DNA from: VRUE01 sp963702175
GTDB lineage: Bacteria > Actinomycetota > Thermoleophilia > Solirubrobacterales > 70-9
Assembly (NCBI GenBank): GCA_963702175.1
Contig: OY969721.1
Coordinates: 434,001-498,000 of the forward strand
Length of the DNA stretch: 64,000 bases
Reading direction: 5' to 3'
Both the position numbers and the translations under genes were made by a program. Position 1 is the first letter of the stretch. Every line of letters begins with the position of its first letter. Shown piece after piece: positions 1 to 8,455 of this stretch. The notes beneath the pieces are model-generated. The model was given only the letters and a program-made list of their open reading frames with translations, did no database searches and was not told where the DNA came from.

Positions 1-96
1 CTCTCGCCAGGCTTCGAAGTACTCCTCCGCGGAGACCTCTCCCGCCGCGACCTTCGCCGCCGCCTCGGCGACGGTCAGCTTCAGCAGCTCGCTCAT
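1..96 (-). CDS. gatA: Asp-tRNA(Asn)/Glu-tRNA(Gln) amidotransferase subunit A, N-terminal fragment
   Basis: Only the first 32 codons are inside the window; the gene continues beyond the left edge. The visible N-terminus starts MSELLKLTVAEAAAKVAAG and continues with an EEYFEA segment, the helical N-terminus usual for GatA. The ATG at 94-96 directly follows the stop codon of gatC with no gap, so the pair is translationally coupled. GatA supplies the amidase activity of GatCAB, which amidates misacylated Glu-tRNA(Gln) or Asp-tRNA(Asn). The catalytic Ser-cisSer-Lys region is outside the window, so the call rests on the N-terminus and on the gatC neighbour. Confidence 0.85.
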   Translation of the reverse strand, partial: MSELLKLTVAEAAAKVAAGEVSAEEYFEAWRE

Positions 97-387
97 CTAT
101 GCCTCGGCCTGCGGCGACGGCACCCGGAACGCCCCGTCGACAGGGTCAGGCGCCGGCTCCAGCACCACGTCCTTGGGCCAGCTCGGCCGCGGCTCATCGG
201 CCCGCAGCACGTTCTCCAGCTCAACCACATGCGAAGTAGGCCGCACGTCGTCGAGATCGAGCGCGGCGATCCGGTCGACGTGGTCGAGGATCCCCGACAG
301 CTCCCCCGCCATCCTCTCCACCTCGGCCTCATCGAGCCGCAGCCGGGCCAGCTTGGCGACATGGAGAACCTGCTCCCGCTCGATCAC
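97..387 (-). CDS. gatC: Asp-tRNA(Asn)/Glu-tRNA(Gln) amidotransferase subunit C
   Basis: A 96-residue protein, the usual GatC length. The N-terminal half has the family helix pair (HVAKLARLRLDEAEVERM, then GILDHVDRIAALD) and the C-terminal half has the TSHVVELENVLRADEP segment that wraps around GatA in known structures. The start is GTG at 385-387. The TAG stop lies immediately before the gatA ATG, giving the standard gatC-gatA order. GatC stabilises the GatA-GatB interface in tRNA-dependent amidation. Nothing unusual is seen. Confidence 0.95.
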   Translation of the reverse strand: MIEREQVLHVAKLARLRLDEAEVERMAGELSGILDHVDRIAALDLDDVRPTSHVVELENVLRADEPRPSWPKDVVLEPAPDPVDGAFRVPSPQAEA

Positions 388-447
388 CGGCCGGATTCTA
401 GGCGGGACTCACATTTGGCTGCCTAGCCAGTTATTGTCCCGGCGGCA

Positions 448-891
448 ATGCAGGGAGCAGCGGCAGAGCGCTTCGTCGTCTTCAGCCTGCGGCTCCTGGC
501 CGCCAGCTTCGCGCTAGTCGGCCTCCTCTTCATCGTGATGCCCGATGGCGTCCTCGGGGCGATCTCCGATCTCGGCGACTCGATCGGCAGCTTTACCGAG
601 GCGCCCGAGACCACCGAGCAGCTGTGGCTGGCGCTCGGCTTCGCCTACATGGTGGTGATCACCGGCATCTGCCTGGTCGTGCAGGCCGACGTCCCCCGCT
701 ACCGCCCGCTGCTGCTGGTGCTCGCTGCCGGCAAGGCGGCTTCCTCGCTCGCCTCGCTTGGCTTCTACCTCTTCGACGAAGACGTCTTCGCCTACCTGCT
801 CAACTTCCTGGTCGACGGCTTCCTGACGCTGACCACGCTCTGGCTCTGGTCGCTGGCCGGCCGGGCCGGCAGTCCGGCCGCGCCTGGCTGA
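448..891 (+). CDS. hypothetical four-helix membrane protein
   Basis: A 147-residue protein with about four hydrophobic segments (roughly residues 11-33, 55-78, 85-105 and 113-137), so probably an integral inner-membrane protein. I do not recognise a named family. It starts with ATG at 448 without a strong Shine-Dalgarno and ends 6 bp before the GTG of the GMC oxidoreductase, so the two are probably co-transcribed. By context it could be a membrane partner or anchor for that oxidoreductase, but that is inference only. The intergenic space to the divergent gatC (388-447) must hold both promoters. Confidence 0.7.
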   Translation: MQGAAAERFVVFSLRLLAASFALVGLLFIVMPDGVLGAISDLGDSIGSFTEAPETTEQLWLALGFAYMVVITGICLVVQADVPRYRPLLLVLAAGKAASSLASLGFYLFDEDVFAYLLNFLVDGFLTLTTLWLWSLAGRAGSPAAPG

Positions 892-897
892 AGGAGC

Positions 898-2802
898 GTG
901 CCGGGGCTCTCAGCCGCCGAGCAGCGCACCCTGAGCACGATCTGCGAGGCGATGGCCCCCGGCGTCGACGGGCTGCCGGCGGCAGAGCGGGAGGTCGACG
1001 TCTCCGGCCCGGTCGCCGAGCTCCTCAAATCCGTCTCGCCCCGCGTCCTCCCCCGCCTCAAGCTGGCGCTGCGGCTCTTCAACCTGCTGCCCTTCCCCTG
1101 GCGCTTCAACCGCCTCGACCTCGGCGCCCGCGAAGACTTCCTGCGCCGCATGGAGCGCTCGCGCTTCGGCCTCTACCACGAGCTTCTGGTGATGGCAAAG
1201 CTCTTCACCACCCTCGGCTACACGGTGCTGCCAGAGGTCGAGGAGCGGATCGGCGTCGAGACCAGCTGCCGCCTCGCTGACGGTTCGCTGCCGACGCCAA
1301 CCGGCTCGCTTGGAGACACGACCCCACCCGAGGGCGGCGAGGAATGCGACGTGGTGATCATCGGCTCCGGTGCCGGTGGCGCCGCGGCCGCAACGACGCT
1401 GGCCGAGGCGGGCCTCGACGTGATCGTGCTCGAGGCGGGCGGCAGCTACGACCGCGACAGCTACCCGACCGATCCGCTCGAGGCGATCGCCACGCTCTAT
1501 CGCGACGCCGGGCTGACGATCGCCGAAGGCCGCCCACCGATCCCGGTACCGGTGGCGCGCACGGTCGGCGGCACGACGGTGATCAACTCCGGTACCTGCT
1601 TCCGAGCGCCCGAGCCAACGCTGGAGGAATGGCAGCGGCGCTTTGGCATCGAGTGGGCGTCCGATCTCGCTCCCGACTTCGCCGAGGCGGAGGAGTTCCT
1701 GCGGGTCACCCCGCTCGACCCCGAGCGGATGGGCCGCAACGGGCAGCTGGCGATGGAGGGAGCGGCGGCGCTGGGCATCTCGGGCGGGCCGATCTCCCGC
1801 AACGCCGGCGACTGCGTTCAGTGCAGCTCCTGCCCCTACGGCTGCAAAATCGACGCCAAGCGGGGGATGAACGTCAGCTACCTGCCGCGGGCCGTCGCCG
1901 CGGGCGCCCGGATCCGGGCCGGGGTCGAAGCGCGCCGGCTCCTGGTCGAGGACGGGCGTGCTAACGGCGTGAGCTGCGTGGTCAGCGGCCCCGCCGAGAG
2001 CAACGGTCACCGCGCCCCCTACACCGTGCGCGCCCGCCGCGCCACGATCGTCGCCGGCGGCGCGCTGGGAACGCCGGAGCTGCTGCTGCGCTCCGGCGTT
2101 GGTGGCGACCAGGTCGGGCGCAATCTCCATATCCACCCCGCCTGCTGGGTCGGGGCGCGCTACGAGGAGGAGGTGCGGGGCTGGGAGGGTGTGATGCAGA
2201 GCTACTACGTCGACGAGTGGGAGCCCGAGCGGGTCCTGCTCGAGGCGACCTTCACCCCACTCCCCTTCGGCGGCGCCTGGCTGCAGGGCACCGGGCGCGA
2301 GCACCAGGAAGCGATGCTCGGCTTCGGCCAGGTCGGCTCGATCGGGGTCCAGCTGCAGGATCTCTCCAAGGGCCAAGTCGGAATCGCCCGTGACGGCTCG
2401 CTGCGGGCGTCGTACAAGCTCAGAGCTGAAGACGCAGAGGCGCTCACCTTTGGCATCGCCCGTGCGGCCGAAGTCCACTTCGCCGCCGGCGCCACCGAGG
2501 TCTACCCCAACATCGCCCGGGCCGGGGTGCTGAAGCCCAACCAGCTGGCCGAGTTCGAGGCGATGGACTTCAAGCCGTCCGAACTACGCCTCGAGGCCTT
2601 CCACCCGTTGGGAACCGCGCGGATCGCGGCCGATCCGCGCGAAGGGGTCTGCGCCGCCGACGGCTCGGTCAACGGGGTCACCGGCCTCTACGTCGCCGAC
2701 GCCTCACTCTTCCCCGGGGCGGTCGGCGTCAACCCGATGATGACAATCATCGCCTTCGCTAAGCGGATCGCCGGGGGAATAGTTGACGGGGGTTCCGCTT
2801 AA
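898..2802 (+). CDS. GMC-family FAD-dependent oxidoreductase with helical N-terminal domain
   Basis: A 634-residue flavoprotein. Residues 1-140 form a helical region resembling the gluconate-2-dehydrogenase subunit-3-like or fatty-alcohol-oxidase N-terminus. The FAD dinucleotide fold begins with GSGAGG at 156-161 followed by VLEAGG. The C-terminal GMC_oxred_C half has HPLGTAR near 569 and VADASLFPGAVGVNPMM near 600-618, with the usual His and Asn of the family. Residues 306-316 contain CVQCSSCPYGC, a CxxCxxCxxxC array. The family oxidises alcohols, sugars or sterols; the substrate cannot be told. The start is GTG, 6 bp after the upstream membrane gene. The 3' end lies inside a palindromic element (2773-2884). 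Confidence 0.85.
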   Translation: MPGLSAAEQRTLSTICEAMAPGVDGLPAAEREVDVSGPVAELLKSVSPRVLPRLKLALRLFNLLPFPWRFNRLDLGAREDFLRRMERSRFGLYHELLVMAKLFTTLGYTVLPEVEERIGVETSCRLADGSLPTPTGSLGDTTPPEGGEECDVVIIGSGAGGAAAATTLAEAGLDVIVLEAGGSYDRDSYPTDPLEAIATLYRDAGLTIAEGRPPIPVPVARTVGGTTVINSGTCFRAPEPTLEEWQRRFGIEWASDLAPDFAEAEEFLRVTPLDPERMGRNGQLAMEGAAALGISGGPISRNAGDCVQCSSCPYGCKIDAKRGMNVSYLPRAVAAGARIRAGVEARRLLVEDGRANGVSCVVSGPAESNGHRAPYTVRARRATIVAGGALGTPELLLRSGVGGDQVGRNLHIHPACWVGARYEEEVRGWEGVMQSYYVDEWEPERVLLEATFTPLPFGGAWLQGTGREHQEAMLGFGQVGSIGVQLQDLSKGQVGIARDGSLRASYKLRAEDAEALTFGIARAAEVHFAAGATEVYPNIARAGVLKPNQLAEFEAMDFKPSELRLEAFHPLGTARIAADPREGVCAADGSVNGVTGLYVADASLFPGAVGVNPMMTIIAFAKRIAGGIVDGGSA

Positions 2803-2884
2803 CTTTTTCGGAGATCGAAGGTGGCTGCCGCCAGTCGCTCAGCCGAAAAAGTACAAGACGCTTCACCCCCATCAACTATCCCCC
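2773..2884. repeat. palindromic element, family B copy 1
   Basis: A 112-bp inverted-repeat element spanning the end of the GMC gene; the TAA stop at 2800-2802 lies in its left arm. The outer arms pair imperfectly: the left arm starts GGGGGAATAGTTGACGGGGG, and the right arm read backwards starts GGGGGATAGTTGATGGGGG. The inner core has CTTAACTTTTTCGG (2798-2811) and CGAAAAAGTACAAGA (2844-2858). The same core occurs in the opposite orientation at 52414-52528 with different outer arms. It sits between convergent genes, so a bidirectional terminator role is plausible, although there is no classical U-tract after the outer stem. Confidence 0.75.
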
Positions 2885-2915
2885 ATGACAGTCGGCCGCT
2901 GGGCCAAGGCTTCTG

Positions 2916-3557
2916 TCAATTGCTAGGTGGTGGCGGAGGCGACGGTGGAGGCTGCTGGGACTGTGAGGGTGGAGGCGGCGGTGGTGGTGGCTGCTGAGAC
3001 GGAGGTGGTGGTGGGGGCGGGGGTGGGCCGCCGCTTGGGCCGCTGTCGCCGAGACCGGGTCCGCCGCCCCCGCCGCCTAGGCGGTCGGCGGCGTCGCCGA
3101 AGGTGGCGCCTTCCTCCTGCATCGTCCTGTAGCCGCCGTAGGCGATCCCGCCGGCCGCGAGCAAGCTGAGGAAGATCCCGAGCTTCCGCGTGACGTCGAC
3201 CTCGATACCGGGGAACTCGCCGATGCTGGGCGGGTCGATGATGCGGTAGAGGATGAGCAGGGTGGAGATCGCGCCGAGGACCGTGACCACGATGCTCATC
3301 GAGATCGCCGGCTCGAACGTCGAGTCGGTAAGTCGGAACGCCACCATTGCCAGGGTGGTGATGATCGCGATGATCAGAATGATCGGGATCAGGTCGAGGG
3401 CATCCCAGGCGTTGCCGCCTTCGCCGACGCTGCCCGAGAAGCCGGCCACGCCCGAGACCTCGACCCCGAACCAGTCGAAGAACATGAATATGAAGAGCAG
3501 GATCGCCGAGACGCCGGCGATCTTCTCCCCCGTGCTCAACCTGTCAAGTGCGTCCAT
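2916..3557 (-). CDS. membrane protein with proline-rich C-terminal tail
   Basis: A 213-residue protein starting MDALDRLSTGEKIAGV. This ATG (3555-3557) is chosen over the upstream in-frame extension because GAGGAGG precedes it at good spacing. Four hydrophobic segments lie at roughly residues 15-33, 52-72, 82-105 and 125-142, followed by a Gly-rich linker and a tail of about 50 residues that is almost only Pro, Ser and Gln. The tail is probably cytoplasmic or in the wall space and disordered. No function can be assigned. Before the IS insertion at 3633 its start would have been about 70 bp downstream of the folD stop on the same strand. Confidence 0.75.
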   Translation of the reverse strand: MDALDRLSTGEKIAGVSAILLFIFMFFDWFGVEVSGVAGFSGSVGEGGNAWDALDLIPIILIIAIITTLAMVAFRLTDSTFEPAISMSIVVTVLGAISTLLILYRIIDPPSIGEFPGIEVDVTRKLGIFLSLLAAGGIAYGGYRTMQEEGATFGDAADRLGGGGGGPGLGDSGPSGGPPPPPPPPPSQQPPPPPPPPSQSQQPPPSPPPPPSN

Positions 3558-3632
3558 CTGGGCATCCTCCTCGGCGACTGCGGGTCGTGCCGACCCTACA
3601 CCCGCTGCAAGGCGGAAAACGCGGAAAGCTAA

Positions 3633-4567
3633 GGACCTAGCCCTATAGGGCCGCGGCCACCCGTGCCGCATGCGCCCGCTTGAAGGCGATCAAGCCGCTG
3701 GCGAGCTGTAAGAAGGCCAGGTGATTCTCCTCCTTCTTCGACCAGCGGACCAGGATCGCCCGGTTGCGGTTGAGCCATGAGTGGCATGCCTCGACGACCC
3801 AGCGGCGCGCTCGCCAGTCGGGATCGTGCTGCTTGAGGTCGATCTCCTCGCCGCGAGCGCGGATGTGTGGTGTGAATTCGTGGTCCTCGATCAGGTCGCG
3901 GATGGCGGGGAAGTCGTAGGCCTTGTCGAGGCAGAGGCCCTGGGGAGCGGACTCGCTCGGGCAGGGGCGCTCGATCGGGACCGAATCGAGTGTTCCCTTC
4001 AGCAGCTTGTGGTCGTTGCGGTTCGCTCCATCGTGATCGAGCCCGATCGGGATTCCCGCAGCGTCTGTGAGGAGCGAGCGCTTCGCCCCCCCTTGGCTCT
4101 ATCAGTTGGATTGGGACCTGTCTTTGGCCCACCGAGCGGCGCCTTTGTCATCGCTCCGTCGACTGCCAGCCAGGACCAGTCGATGCCGACCTCCTCGTCG
4201 TAGTCGAGCAGGCCCCGGCGCCAGATCTCATGGAAGACCCCAGCCTGCTCCCACTCCTGAAAGCGCCGGTGGGCGGTGGAGGAGTTACACACCCCGGTCA
4301 CGTCGAGCGCGTTCCACTGCATGCCGGTGCGCAGGACGAGCAGGATCGCGTCCATCACCTGGCGCTTTGGCAGGCCTTTGCGGTGCGTTCCCAGCGGATG
4401 CTCAGGCGGGGGCGGCAGCAGGAGCTCGATCTTCTCCCACAGCCAATCTGGCATTCGCCAGCCATCGTCGCGGTCGACCAGGCCCATCTCCACCCTCCTA
4501 TGTCCGATCAACAGATCGACTGAGGGTTCCTCGGCAGGGATGAGAATCCTCCTATGGGGCTAGGTCC
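3633..4567. mobile_element. complete IS5-family (IS427-like) insertion sequence
   Basis: A 935-bp element with terminal inverted repeats GGACCTAGCCCTATAGG (left) and GGACCTAGCCCCATAGG (right, read inward), 16 of 17 identical. It is flanked by a 3-bp TAA duplication at 3630-3632 and 4568-4570, in line with the TA-containing short targets of the IS5 family. It carries one transposase in two overlapping frames. The element sits exactly in the stop codon of folD: the TA of the folD TAG is part of the target duplication and the G is the terminal base of the IS. The perfect flanks and intact catalytic residues suggest a recent, potentially active copy. Confidence 0.93.
3643..4487 (-). CDS. IS5-family transposase made by -1 frameshifting
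   Basis: The upstream frame starts at ATG 4487 (Shine-Dalgarno TAGGAGGG just before it) and encodes the DUF4096-type N-terminus with WEKIELLLPPPP and the first catalytic Asp in DWSWLAVDGAMTKAPLGG. It then meets a run of seven G (complement of C 4086-4092). A -1 shift there gives KRSLLTD and leads into the second half, with the second Asp in CLDKAYDFPAI and the Glu in RRWVVEACHSWLNR, ending at TAG 3645-3643. The fused product is about 281 residues with a complete DDE triad. Without a shift, the first frame stops at 3999. Such two-frame organisation is typical of the IS427 group. Confidence 0.9.
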
Positions 4568-5427
4568 TAAGCCAGACGGCTGCGGGCGGCGGCAAGGGTG
4601 TTGACGAGCAGCATCGCGATCGTCATCGGCCCGACCCCACCCGGCACAGGGGTGATCGCAGCGGCGATCTCCGCCGCCGCCTCGAAGTCGACATCGCCGC
4701 AGAGGCCGTCCTCGGTCCTGTTCACGCCCACGTCAATCACCACAGCTCCAGGCTTCATCGCGGCGGCGCCGAGCAAGTGAGGAACGCCAACCGCGGCCAC
4801 GAGGACGTCGGCGCGTGCGCAAACGGCGTCCAGGTCGCGGGTGCGGGAGTGGCAAACGGTGACCGTCGCGTTCGCGGCCAGCAGCAGCCGCGCCACCGGC
4901 ACGCCGACCAGCTTCGAGCGACCGACCACTACTGCCTCCGCTCCCTCCAGCTCGACGCCCTCATGGCGCAGCAGCTCCATCACCCCAGCGGGAGTGCAAG
5001 GAACGAAACCGGGAGTCCCGTGCGCCAGCAGGCCGGCGCTCGTCGGTGCCAGCCCGTCGACATCCTTGCCGGGGTCGATCCCGGCAACAATCCGATCTGG
5101 GTCGATCTGGTCCGGTAGGGGAAGTTGAACGAGAATTCCATCGACCTCGCTGTCACCGTTTAGCGTCTCGACCAGCTCGAGCAGCTCCTCTTCACTCGTC
5201 TCCGCGGCGAGGCCGTGATGGACCGACTTCATGCCCGCTTCCTGGCAGGCCTTGTGCTTCATGTCCACATAGATCTCCGATGCCGGGTCGTCGCCGACGA
5301 TCACCGTCGCCAGTCCCGGAACGCGGCCGGCCTCGGCCCCGTACGCGGCGACTTCGCCGGCGACCCGCTCGCGCACCGCAGCGCCGACCGCCTTGCCGTC
5401 GATGATGCGAGCGCTCAGCGCCCTCAC
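4567..5427 (-). CDS. folD: methylenetetrahydrofolate dehydrogenase/cyclohydrolase
   Basis: A 286-residue bifunctional enzyme interconverting 5,10-methylene-, methenyl- and 10-formyl-tetrahydrofolate. Diagnostic segments are YVDMKHKACQEAGM (catalytic Lys), LVQLPLPDQI, KDVDGLAPTSAG, VVVGRSKLVGVPVARLL (NADP site) and ITPVPGGVGPMTIAMLL. The start is taken as GTG 5427, which overlaps the TGA of pcrA (GTGA), because there is no ATG nearer the conserved IIDGKAV. The stop TAG is shared with the IS insertion: the pre-insertion site also reads TAG, so the protein is unchanged. A second copy of folate chemistry appears at 53.7 kb (cyclo-ligase-like). Confidence 0.93.
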   Translation of the reverse strand: MRALSARIIDGKAVGAAVRERVAGEVAAYGAEAGRVPGLATVIVGDDPASEIYVDMKHKACQEAGMKSVHHGLAAETSEEELLELVETLNGDSEVDGILVQLPLPDQIDPDRIVAGIDPGKDVDGLAPTSAGLLAHGTPGFVPCTPAGVMELLRHEGVELEGAEAVVVGRSKLVGVPVARLLLAANATVTVCHSRTRDLDAVCARADVLVAAVGVPHLLGAAAMKPGAVVIDVGVNRTEDGLCGDVDFEAAAEIAAAITPVPGGVGPMTIAMLLVNTLAAARSRLA

Positions 5428-7682
5428 CGCCTCCGGATCGGCGCGTAGTCGGCCATCAGCTTGCGCTCGGCGCCGTCGCCGGCGAAGCGGACGACGACGA
5501 TCCCGCCAGGCTCGACAGCGGTCACCACGCCGTCGCCGAAGCTGGCGTGGACGACGTCGTCGCCCACCTGCATCTCCAGCGCCGGGCCGGGATCGACCGG
5601 GGCCGCGGACCCCGACTCCGCCGGCTGCCAGCCAAGCCCGCCGCCGGGGGCGCTCGAGTGCCGCTCGGTCATCTCGGCCGGCAGCTCGTCGACGAAGCGG
5701 GAAGGCAAGTTGCGCTCGGAACGGCCGAAGAGGCGTCGCTCCCGTGCCCAGGTCATGTAGAGGCGCTGGCGGGCTCGGGTGATGGCGACGTAGCAAAGGC
5801 GTCGCTCCTCCTCTTCCCCGCCCTCTTCCAGGGCGCGCATGTGCGGGAAGGAGCCCTCCTCGCAGCCGATCACGAAGACCGTGTCGTACTCGAGCCCCTT
5901 GGCGTTGTGAAGGGTCATCAGGGTGACCAGCGACTCTTCCTCCCGCAGGTTGTCCTGCTCCGAGAAGAGGGAGACCTGCTGCAGGTACTCCTCGAGCGGG
6001 GTGACGTCGCTCTCGCCCTCGGTCTCGCGCTCGATGTCGAACTCGGCGGCACCGGCGACCAGGGCCTCGAGGTTCTCGACGCGACCCTCGGCCTCGACCG
6101 TGCGCTCGGCGGCCAACGCTTCCAGGTAGCCGGTCTCGTTCAGCACCGCCTCGAGCAGCCCCGCCACGGGCCCTTCTTCCTCGGCGCGTTCGCGCAGGGC
6201 CTCCATCGTCTCGTGAAAGCGAGAGATCGCCTTGATCGCCGCCGCGCCCAACCCCGGCACCTCCTCGACCCTGCCGGCAACCTCCCAAATCGAGAGGCCC
6301 GTGGTGTTGGCGTGCGAGCCAAGCCTTCCCTGGCTGGTGTTGCCGATTCCCCGTCGCGGCGAGTTGACGATGCGCGCGAAGGAGACCTGGTCGGAGGGAT
6401 TGGCCAGCAGGCTGAGATAGGCGATCGCGTCCTTGATCTCGGCCCGCTCGTAGAACTTCGTCCCGCCGATCACCTGATAAGGAACGTTGAAGCGATTGAG
6501 CGTGTCCTCCAGGACCCGGCTCATCGCGTTGGTCCGGTAGAAGACGGCGACGTCTTGTCGCTGCACGTCCTCCTCCTCGGCCAGACGCTCGATCTCACCT
6601 GCGATCCAGCGCGCCTCCTCCTGCTCGTCGGACAGCTCGCTGAGCTGCACCGGGTCGCCGCCGGCGATCTCGGTCCAGAGTTGCTTCGGCCGCCGGTCGC
6701 GGTTGTGTTCGATTACCGCGTTGGCGGCGGAGAGGATCGTCTGGGTGGAGCGGTAGTTCTGCTCCAGCGTCACGACCTCCGCTTCAGGAAAGTCGCGCTC
6801 GAAGTCGAGGATGTTGCGGATATCCGCGTGCCGGAACCCGTAGACGGACTGATCGGCGTCGCCGACGACCATCAGGTTGCCGTGCTCGGCCGTGAGCAGC
6901 TGCAGCAACCGATACTGGGCGTGGTTGGTGTCCTGGTACTCGTCGACGAGGACGTGGCGGAAGGTGCGGCGCCAGCGCTCGCGGGCCTGCTCGGAGAGCT
7001 CCAGCAGATTGACCGTGCGAACCAGCAGGTCGTCGAAGTCCATTGCGTTGGCGGCCAGCATCCGCTTCTCGTAGAGGGCGTAGACCTCCGCCACGACTTC
7101 CTCGAAGACGCTGCCCTGCGCTTCGGCGTAGGACTCGGCGTCGACCAGCTGGTTCTTGGCGCCCGAGATCTGCGAGCGGATCGCCCGCGGTGGGTAGCGT
7201 TTCGGGTCGACCCTGAGCTCAGCCATGCAGCGTTTGGCCATCCGCAGCGAGTCCGACTCGTCGTAGATCGTGAAGCTGCGCGAATAGCCGAGCGCTTCGG
7301 CGTCGGCGCGCAGCATCCGCGCACAGGCCGAGTGGAAGGTCATCACCCACATTGCTCGTGCCGAGCGCCCGACGAGGGCCTCGACCCGTTCGCGCATCTC
7401 GTTCGCCGCCTTGTTGGTGAAGGTGATCGCAAGGATCTCGCCGGGCCTGGCGGCGCCGGTGGCGAGCAGGTAGGCGATTCGGTGCGTGAGCACGCGGGTC
7501 TTGCCGGAACCGGCGCCAGCGACGACCAGCAGCGGTCCCTCGCCGTGGCGGACGGCCTCCCGCTGGGGCTCGTTGAGCTCGGCGAGCAGGCGCTCGGCGC
7601 GGTCGGCGCCTGGCTCGGTGGGCGCTCCTGCGGCCTCGTCGAAGGCGTCGGGCATCGCTTCCGGGTCAGCCTGGAGCGTCAC
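5424..7682 (-). CDS. pcrA: UvrD/Rep-family ATP-dependent DNA helicase PcrA
   Basis: A 752-residue superfamily 1A helicase. It has motif I AGAGSGKT near 55-62, Ia ITFTNKAANEM, II LVDEYQDT, III VVGDADQSVYGFRHAD, IV LEQNYRST, V SLVTLMTLHNAKGLEYDTVF and VI YVAITRARQRLYM. The C-terminal 80 residues form the linker plus the RNA-polymerase-binding Tudor-like domain (DDVVHASFGDGVVTAVEPGG) typical of PcrA/UvrD. It acts in nucleotide excision repair and in removal of stalled complexes. folD starts inside its stop codon, so the genes are coupled. The length and motifs are ordinary. Confidence 0.95.
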   Translation of the reverse strand: MTLQADPEAMPDAFDEAAGAPTEPGADRAERLLAELNEPQREAVRHGEGPLLVVAGAGSGKTRVLTHRIAYLLATGAARPGEILAITFTNKAANEMRERVEALVGRSARAMWVMTFHSACARMLRADAEALGYSRSFTIYDESDSLRMAKRCMAELRVDPKRYPPRAIRSQISGAKNQLVDAESYAEAQGSVFEEVVAEVYALYEKRMLAANAMDFDDLLVRTVNLLELSEQARERWRRTFRHVLVDEYQDTNHAQYRLLQLLTAEHGNLMVVGDADQSVYGFRHADIRNILDFERDFPEAEVVTLEQNYRSTQTILSAANAVIEHNRDRRPKQLWTEIAGGDPVQLSELSDEQEEARWIAGEIERLAEEEDVQRQDVAVFYRTNAMSRVLEDTLNRFNVPYQVIGGTKFYERAEIKDAIAYLSLLANPSDQVSFARIVNSPRRGIGNTSQGRLGSHANTTGLSIWEVAGRVEEVPGLGAAAIKAISRFHETMEALRERAEEEGPVAGLLEAVLNETGYLEALAAERTVEAEGRVENLEALVAGAAEFDIERETEGESDVTPLEEYLQQVSLFSEQDNLREEESLVTLMTLHNAKGLEYDTVFVIGCEEGSFPHMRALEEGGEEEERRLCYVAITRARQRLYMTWARERRLFGRSERNLPSRFVDELPAEMTERHSSAPGGGLGWQPAESGSAAPVDPGPALEMQVGDDVVHASFGDGVVTAVEPGGIVVVRFAGDGAERKLMADYAPIRRR

Positions 7683-7714
7683 ATGCCGAGCATAGCCCCG
7701 GCCGCGGCCGGTCC

Positions 7715-8455
7715 TCAGCCGCCTGCGGAGGAGCGGCCGGTGCGCGTTCGCAGGCCGCGCTCCCCGCCGTCGGGGCCCTCTTTCCCGTTGCCACCATCGA
7801 GCTCGGCGAGGCGCCGCTCGAGGTCGGCGATCCGCTCGGAGAGGCCCTTGATCGCCTCGGCGATCGGATCGGGCAGGTGGATCCAGTCGGCGTCGGGTCC
7901 TTCGACCCTCCTGCCTTCGACCTTGACCGGGTGGCCGGGGTTACCGACCACGGTGGTGCCCGGCGGCACGTCCTCGACCACGACCGTGTTGGCGCCGATC
8001 TTGGCGCCGTCGCCGACCGCGATCGGGCCGAGCAGCTTGGCGCCGGAGCCGACGGTGACGTTGTCGCCGAGGGTCGGGTGGCGCTTGCCGCGCTGAAACC
8101 CGGTGCCGCCCAAGGTGACGCCCTGGTAGAGAGTCACCCGCTCGCCGATCTCGGCAGTCTCGCCAATCACCACGCCGGCGCCGTGGTCGATGAAGAAGCC
8201 GTCGCCGATCCGTGCCGCCGGGTGGATCTCGACCCCGGTCACCGAGCGGGTCATGTAGGCGATCGCCCGCGGTGCCAGCGGCACTCCGGCGCCGTCCAGG
8301 GCGTGGGCGACACGATGGGCGAGCAGCGCCTGCACGCCGGCCCAGCTGGTGAGGATCTCGAAAGTGGAGACCCCCTGCGCCGCCGGATCGCGATCCCGCG
8401 CCGCCGACACGTCGTTGCGGATCTCCCGGACGACGCGCTTCAGCCGCTCGCTCAT
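7715..8455 (-). CDS. cysE: serine O-acetyltransferase
   Basis: A 246-residue left-handed beta-helix acetyltransferase that makes O-acetylserine from serine and acetyl-CoA for cysteine synthesis. It has an N-terminal helical region (to about residue 70), then hexapeptide repeats with HPAARIGDGFFIDHGAGVVIGE, TLYQGVTLGG and GAKIGANTVVVEDVPPG. The C-terminal 60 residues form a coiled-coil and Gly/Arg-rich tail that is longer than in most CysE proteins. ATG 8455 overlaps the TGA of cysK (ATGA), giving a coupled cysK-cysE pair. The tail does not end in the usual Ile used to dock into CysK; it ends SSAGG, so a classical cysteine synthase complex may not form. Confidence 0.93.
   Translation of the reverse strand: MSERLKRVVREIRNDVSAARDRDPAAQGVSTFEILTSWAGVQALLAHRVAHALDGAGVPLAPRAIAYMTRSVTGVEIHPAARIGDGFFIDHGAGVVIGETAEIGERVTLYQGVTLGGTGFQRGKRHPTLGDNVTVGSGAKLLGPIAVGDGAKIGANTVVVEDVPPGTTVVGNPGHPVKVEGRRVEGPDADWIHLPDPIAEAIKGLSERIADLERRLAELDGGNGKEGPDGGERGLRTRTGRSSAGG

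Noticed and set aside
910..2478. 522-codon minus-strand frame antisense to the GMC gene
   Set aside because: Shadow frame; the plus-strand protein has clear FAD and GMC motifs.
3629..4132. 167-codon frame inside the IS element
   Set aside because: It is not the transposase second frame; the real continuation after the -1 shift is a different frame ending at 3643.
5547..8096. 849-codon plus-strand open frame antisense to pcrA and cysE
   Set aside because: High-GC shadow of well-supported minus-strand genes; its translation has no recognisable domain and the codon pattern is that of the opposite strand.
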